Below are positions 61,458 through 64,000 of a stretch of 64,000 nucleotides of DNA, piece after piece (positions within the stretch are counted from its first letter, which is position 1; each line of letters starts with the position of its first letter). The position numbers were made by a program, and so were the translations under genes. A model generated the notes under the pieces. It had not been told where the DNA came from, searched no databases, and was given only the letters and a program-made list of their open reading frames with translations. The stretch is from Falsiruegeria mediterranea M17 (GTDB lineage Bacteria; Pseudomonadota; Alphaproteobacteria; Rhodobacterales; Rhodobacteraceae). Location: assembly GCF_900302455.1 (NCBI RefSeq), contig NZ_ONZG01000016.1, forward strand, positions 1 to 64,000, in the 5' to 3' direction.

Positions 61458-63013
61458 TGCGCGCGCTGCTCGTTGCCTTGATGATGGTGCCTGTGCTGGC
61501 CACGGCCGAAACGCCCGAGGCGTGGCCCGTAGAGCAGTATGATCCGGCGAAAGAGGCCCCGGCAGATCTGCTGTTGCCGATGCCCTGCGGCGGCCAGATG
61601 GCGTTTCAAAAGGTGGTTGTGCCGCTGGATGCCGCTGATCCGCTGGCGGACCGGCGGGTGCGGTTGGGGCAGTCGTTGGACCGGACGGGCTATGCAGAAT
61701 ACCTGCGGGATGAATTCCTGCGCGGGTCGTTTGTCGACGATCAGGCCAACACCACGTTCTATTACATTGGCCGGTACGAGGTGACCCAAGGCCAGTTCCG
61801 GGCGCTTCAGGGGGATTGCGCGCCGGTCGCGCGGCAGGATCGGATCGCGCGGGGTGGCCTCAGCTGGTTCGACGCCTTGACCTTGGCGCAGAATTACACC
61901 GCTTGGCTTTATGCCAATGCACCCGATGCGCTGCCCACGGTGGATGGGGCCAAGGGCTATGTCCGGCTGCCGACCGAGACAGAATGGGAATACGCCACCC
62001 GAGGCGGGGCCGTCATCGACGCCAACAACTTTTCGGATCTGACGTTCTTTGCTGCAGGCGACATGCGGGACTATGCGATCCACCAGGGGGCTGGTGCAGG
62101 GCGGGGGCGATTGAACCCGGTGGGCTTGCGGTTGCCAAATCCGCTTGGCCTGTTTGATGTTTATGGCAACGCCGAAGAGCTGATGCTCGAGCCGTTCCGC
62201 CTGAACGCTCTGGGGCGGGCGCATGGACAGGTTGGGGGCGTCGTCACGCGCGGCGGGTCGGTGTTGTCGAGCGCGGAGCAGATCTATTCTGCGCAGCGCA
62301 CCGAGTACCCCCCGTTCGATGTGCGCACGGGGCGGCCCTTGCGTGGCGACAGTTTCGGTGCCCGGTTTGTCATCTCGACCTACATCGCGACGTCCGAGGC
62401 GCGGCTGAGCAACATTCGTGACCGCTGGGTTGCACGTGCCGAGGGCGCTCAGGAGGAGGGAGAAGTTGATCCCGGCAAGGTGCTCTCGGACCTGATCGAG
62501 GCCGAACCCGACCTGCGCAGACGCAGTGCGCTGACGGATCTGCAGCTGGATTTGCGCCGCAACCGGGATCAGGTCCAGATCGCCTTGCAACAGACGGCGC
62601 GATCCACATTGCTGGCCGGGACGGTGTTTGCCGAAGCCTTGGCCCAAAACGCGCGCGCGATCGACAACAAGGCAGCCAACATCCGGATGCTGGTGTCGCT
62701 GCAACGGGCCGGGCGAAAGAGTGAGGTGTTTGACCGCCAGGTGCAAAAGCATGTGGCCGAGATTGCCGAGATGCGGCGCCAGCAGCAGGTCTATCTGTTG
62801 TCATACCGCACGGCGCTCGACACTTTGGTGGCTGATATCGGGGCAGAGGCCCGACAGATGGCCTTGAACGTGTTGGAGGAAGAACTGACGCTGTCTGGGC
62901 AAAGCGGGTTGAGAGAAGGGCTGGATCGGTTCGCCGAAACCTTGGATCAATTCGCAGCCCAGCCAGACATGCAGGCCATCGACCTTCTGAACCTCACCTT
63001 GTCGCGGCCCTGA
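61457..63013 (+). CDS. Secreted FGE/SUMF1-fold protein lacking catalytic cysteines
   Basis: A 518-residue protein. The signal peptide MRALLVALMMVPVLATA is followed by a formylglycine-generating-enzyme-like domain (residues 45-310): GRYEVTQGQFRAL, LPTETEWEYATRGGA, GNAEELM, TRGGSVLSS and GDSFGARFVIS. The cysteines that do the chemistry in true FGE are missing in this segment, so it is probably a non-enzymatic scaffold or ligand-binding version. A long helical region (residues 320-510) completes it. It ends the ten-gene operon. A role as surface or assembly protein is inferred. Confidence 0.82.
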   Translation: MRALLVALMMVPVLATAETPEAWPVEQYDPAKEAPADLLLPMPCGGQMAFQKVVVPLDAADPLADRRVRLGQSLDRTGYAEYLRDEFLRGSFVDDQANTTFYYIGRYEVTQGQFRALQGDCAPVARQDRIARGGLSWFDALTLAQNYTAWLYANAPDALPTVDGAKGYVRLPTETEWEYATRGGAVIDANNFSDLTFFAAGDMRDYAIHQGAGAGRGRLNPVGLRLPNPLGLFDVYGNAEELMLEPFRLNALGRAHGQVGGVVTRGGSVLSSAEQIYSAQRTEYPPFDVRTGRPLRGDSFGARFVISTYIATSEARLSNIRDRWVARAEGAQEEGEVDPGKVLSDLIEAEPDLRRRSALTDLQLDLRRNRDQVQIALQQTARSTLLAGTVFAEALAQNARAIDNKAANIRMLVSLQRAGRKSEVFDRQVQKHVAEIAEMRRQQQVYLLSYRTALDTLVADIGAEARQMALNVLEEELTLSGQSGLREGLDRFAETLDQFAAQPDMQAIDLLNLTLSRP

Positions 63014-63419
63014 CACTGTCCAGCAAGCCGAGCACTCCCGTCCGTCGTCAACGCCCCTTGCGGGGCATCTCCTCCCGTTGGGCCAGGCTCAGGCGGGCAA
63101 CGCCCGCCTGAGCCTGGCCCCCCGCCGTCCGCAGGACGCAAGGCCGATAGGCCGCGCAGGTTGGACGCCACGAGCTTGATCGGCGTCCTTTTGCTGATCG
63201 TGACGCGGGAATTGGCCCAGGAAGGATCTCATAACCTTGTAGTCAATGCTCGGATATGTTCACAATTGCGGTGAAATCGGGGTTTGGGCGGGTCTCAACC
63301 TTGACAATGAGGGGGCTGTTTGCTCGGCTTGTTGTATCAAGGGTTCAAATTCCATTAGCAAAGATCCCAACAGGTTCAGCCAATGCACGAGCAATGTCGG
63401 GATCCACGAGGTTATTGTT
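63014..63419. other. 406-base gap with repeat and hairpin after the srf-like operon
   Basis: A dispersed repeat copy (63035-63120) with an 18-bp perfect hairpin sits close behind the last gene. The remaining 300 bases up to the next gene show no coding signal I trust; an upstream promoter for the peptidoglycan-binding gene is expected here. Confidence 0.6.
63035..63120 (+). repeat. Dispersed GC-rich intergenic repeat, copy g, with long hairpin
   Basis: It contains CTCCCGTCCGTCGTCAACG, CATCTCCTCCCGTTGGGCC and then the hairpin GGCCAGGCTCAGGCGGGC (63081-63098) / GCCCGCCTGAGCCTGGCC (63102-63119), an 18-bp perfect stem with a three-base loop. It lies at the end of the ten-gene operon and may terminate or protect its mRNA. 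Confidence 0.75.
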
Positions 63420-64000
63420 ATGTTTACCAAAAGCGTTTGTGCCACCCTTGTGGCAACCAGTCTGGTTCTGGTACCGGCCAAAGAGGCGCGGGCGGATGAA
63501 GCTGCGGCCCTGATCGGCGGCGCCATTCTGGGTGGCATCATCATCAACGAAGTCAACAAGAACAAGGCCCGGCAGCGTCAACAGCAACAGCAACAGCAAC
63601 AGCAACAAACGCGCGCGCGGACGTCCACCCGGTCATCCGGGATTTCCGCCGCGCAGCGCGAGCAGAACCGCAACGTACAATCCGCACTGAACTACTTTGG
63701 CTACAACGTTGGCTCGGTCGACGGCTCGATCGGGCGCAAGACACGTGCGGGCATCTCGAATTATCAGTCCGATATGGGCTATGCCATCGACGGACGTCTG
63801 GACGATACTGAGCGCAGTTTCCTGCTCAACAGCCATCAACGTTCTTTGGCCAGCGCCCATGTCGCGCCTTACAACCAGATCCTGGCCAGCCAGGGACAGC
63901 AGGGCCTGCTGCGGACTTATCGCAATGAACAGCTGGGCATCCCGACGCCGCAGGTTCAGCAACCGCAGGTCCAGCAGGCCACAGCGCCTGCGCCGACCCA
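63420..64000 (+). CDS. Secreted peptidoglycan-binding-domain protein, 3-prime end outside the window
   Basis: Open from the ATG at 63420 to the window edge (about 193 residues). A signal peptide (MFTKSVCATLVATSLVL to EARA) is followed by a hydrophobic glycine stretch, a run of ten glutamines (codons CAA/CAG, 63579-63608), a peptidoglycan-binding domain (VQSALNYFGYNVGSVDGSIG; RKTRAGISNYQ; RLDDTE) and another Gln-rich tail (VQQPQVQQ). It follows the srf-like operon on the same strand, though a repeat and 400 bases intervene. It probably anchors to the cell wall. Confidence 0.82.
   Translation, partial: MFTKSVCATLVATSLVLVPAKEARADEAAALIGGAILGGIIINEVNKNKARQRQQQQQQQQQQTRARTSTRSSGISAAQREQNRNVQSALNYFGYNVGSVDGSIGRKTRAGISNYQSDMGYAIDGRLDDTERSFLLNSHQRSLASAHVAPYNQILASQGQQGLLRTYRNEQLGIPTPQVQQPQVQQATAPAPT

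Noticed and set aside
1-64000. tRNA, rRNA, CRISPR arrays, integrases, transposases
   Set aside because: None could be recognised in the gaps; the repeats are short GC-rich intergenic copies without regular spacers.

Overview
The window is GC-rich (roughly 60% by eye), dense chromosomal DNA of a marine alphaproteobacterium of the Rhodobacterales (Roseobacter group). The evidence is the gene content: sulfopropanediol (DHPS) degradation with a TRAP transporter, carnitine degradation with the dehydrogenase-thioesterase fusion, a non-pyrrolysine MttB homologue, a hexameric tyrosine-coordinated haem protein, two GlxA/CdhR-type AraC regulators paired with beta-keto acid cleavage enzymes, and a LexA box of the alphaproteobacterial GTTC-N7-GTTC type.

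Layout. 1-8122: sulfonate catabolism on the minus strand (partial comD, universal stress protein, two DHPS dehydrogenases, hpsN, a TRAP transporter) and a divergent LacI regulator with two operators. 8264-14814: a CsoR/RcnR-NreB-like metal resistance pair, a GNAT, and an RND efflux pump. 15067-18197: a GlxA regulator, a BKACE enzyme and a class III aminotransferase, probably a beta-amino-acid or related pathway. 18346-25926: housekeeping and stress genes (lipoprotein, metG, YqiJ/YqiK flotillin pair, HTHP with an OhrR-like regulator, MFS, YceI). 26022-28870: an SOS-regulated ImuA-like gene, then a decayed RTX-acyltransferase/Imm11 island and a rhodanese. 28988-34442: an aldo-keto reductase and the carnitine operon. 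34521-43573: regulators, membrane proteins, an ECF sigma/metal-sensor operon, a PleD-like diguanylate cyclase, DUF3572 and a HAD phosphatase. 44023-47341: MttB homologue, then an H-NOX-like/diguanylate cyclase pair.

47645-63013 is the outstanding region: one plus-strand operon of ten tightly packed genes built around SrfB (actin/Hsp70-like ATPase) and SrfC (a large P-loop GTPase-like protein). With them are three single-pass membrane proteins that seem to share a cytoplasmic module or a coiled-coil/Pro-rich periplasmic arm (one carrying a trypsin-like protease), a fourth with Sel1/TPR-like repeats, a periplasmic von Willebrand factor A protein, a LolD/MacB-type ABC ATPase with an FtsX-type permease, and a secreted formylglycine-generating-enzyme-fold protein that lacks the catalytic cysteines. 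A peptidoglycan-binding protein starts after it and runs off the window. Nothing here defines its function; the parts suggest a cytoskeleton-like, NTP-driven assembly coupled across the envelope.

At least seven copies of a short GC-rich intergenic repeat (core near CTCCCGTTGGGCCGGGC) sit at gene ends. No tRNA, rRNA, CRISPR array, integrase or IS element was seen.
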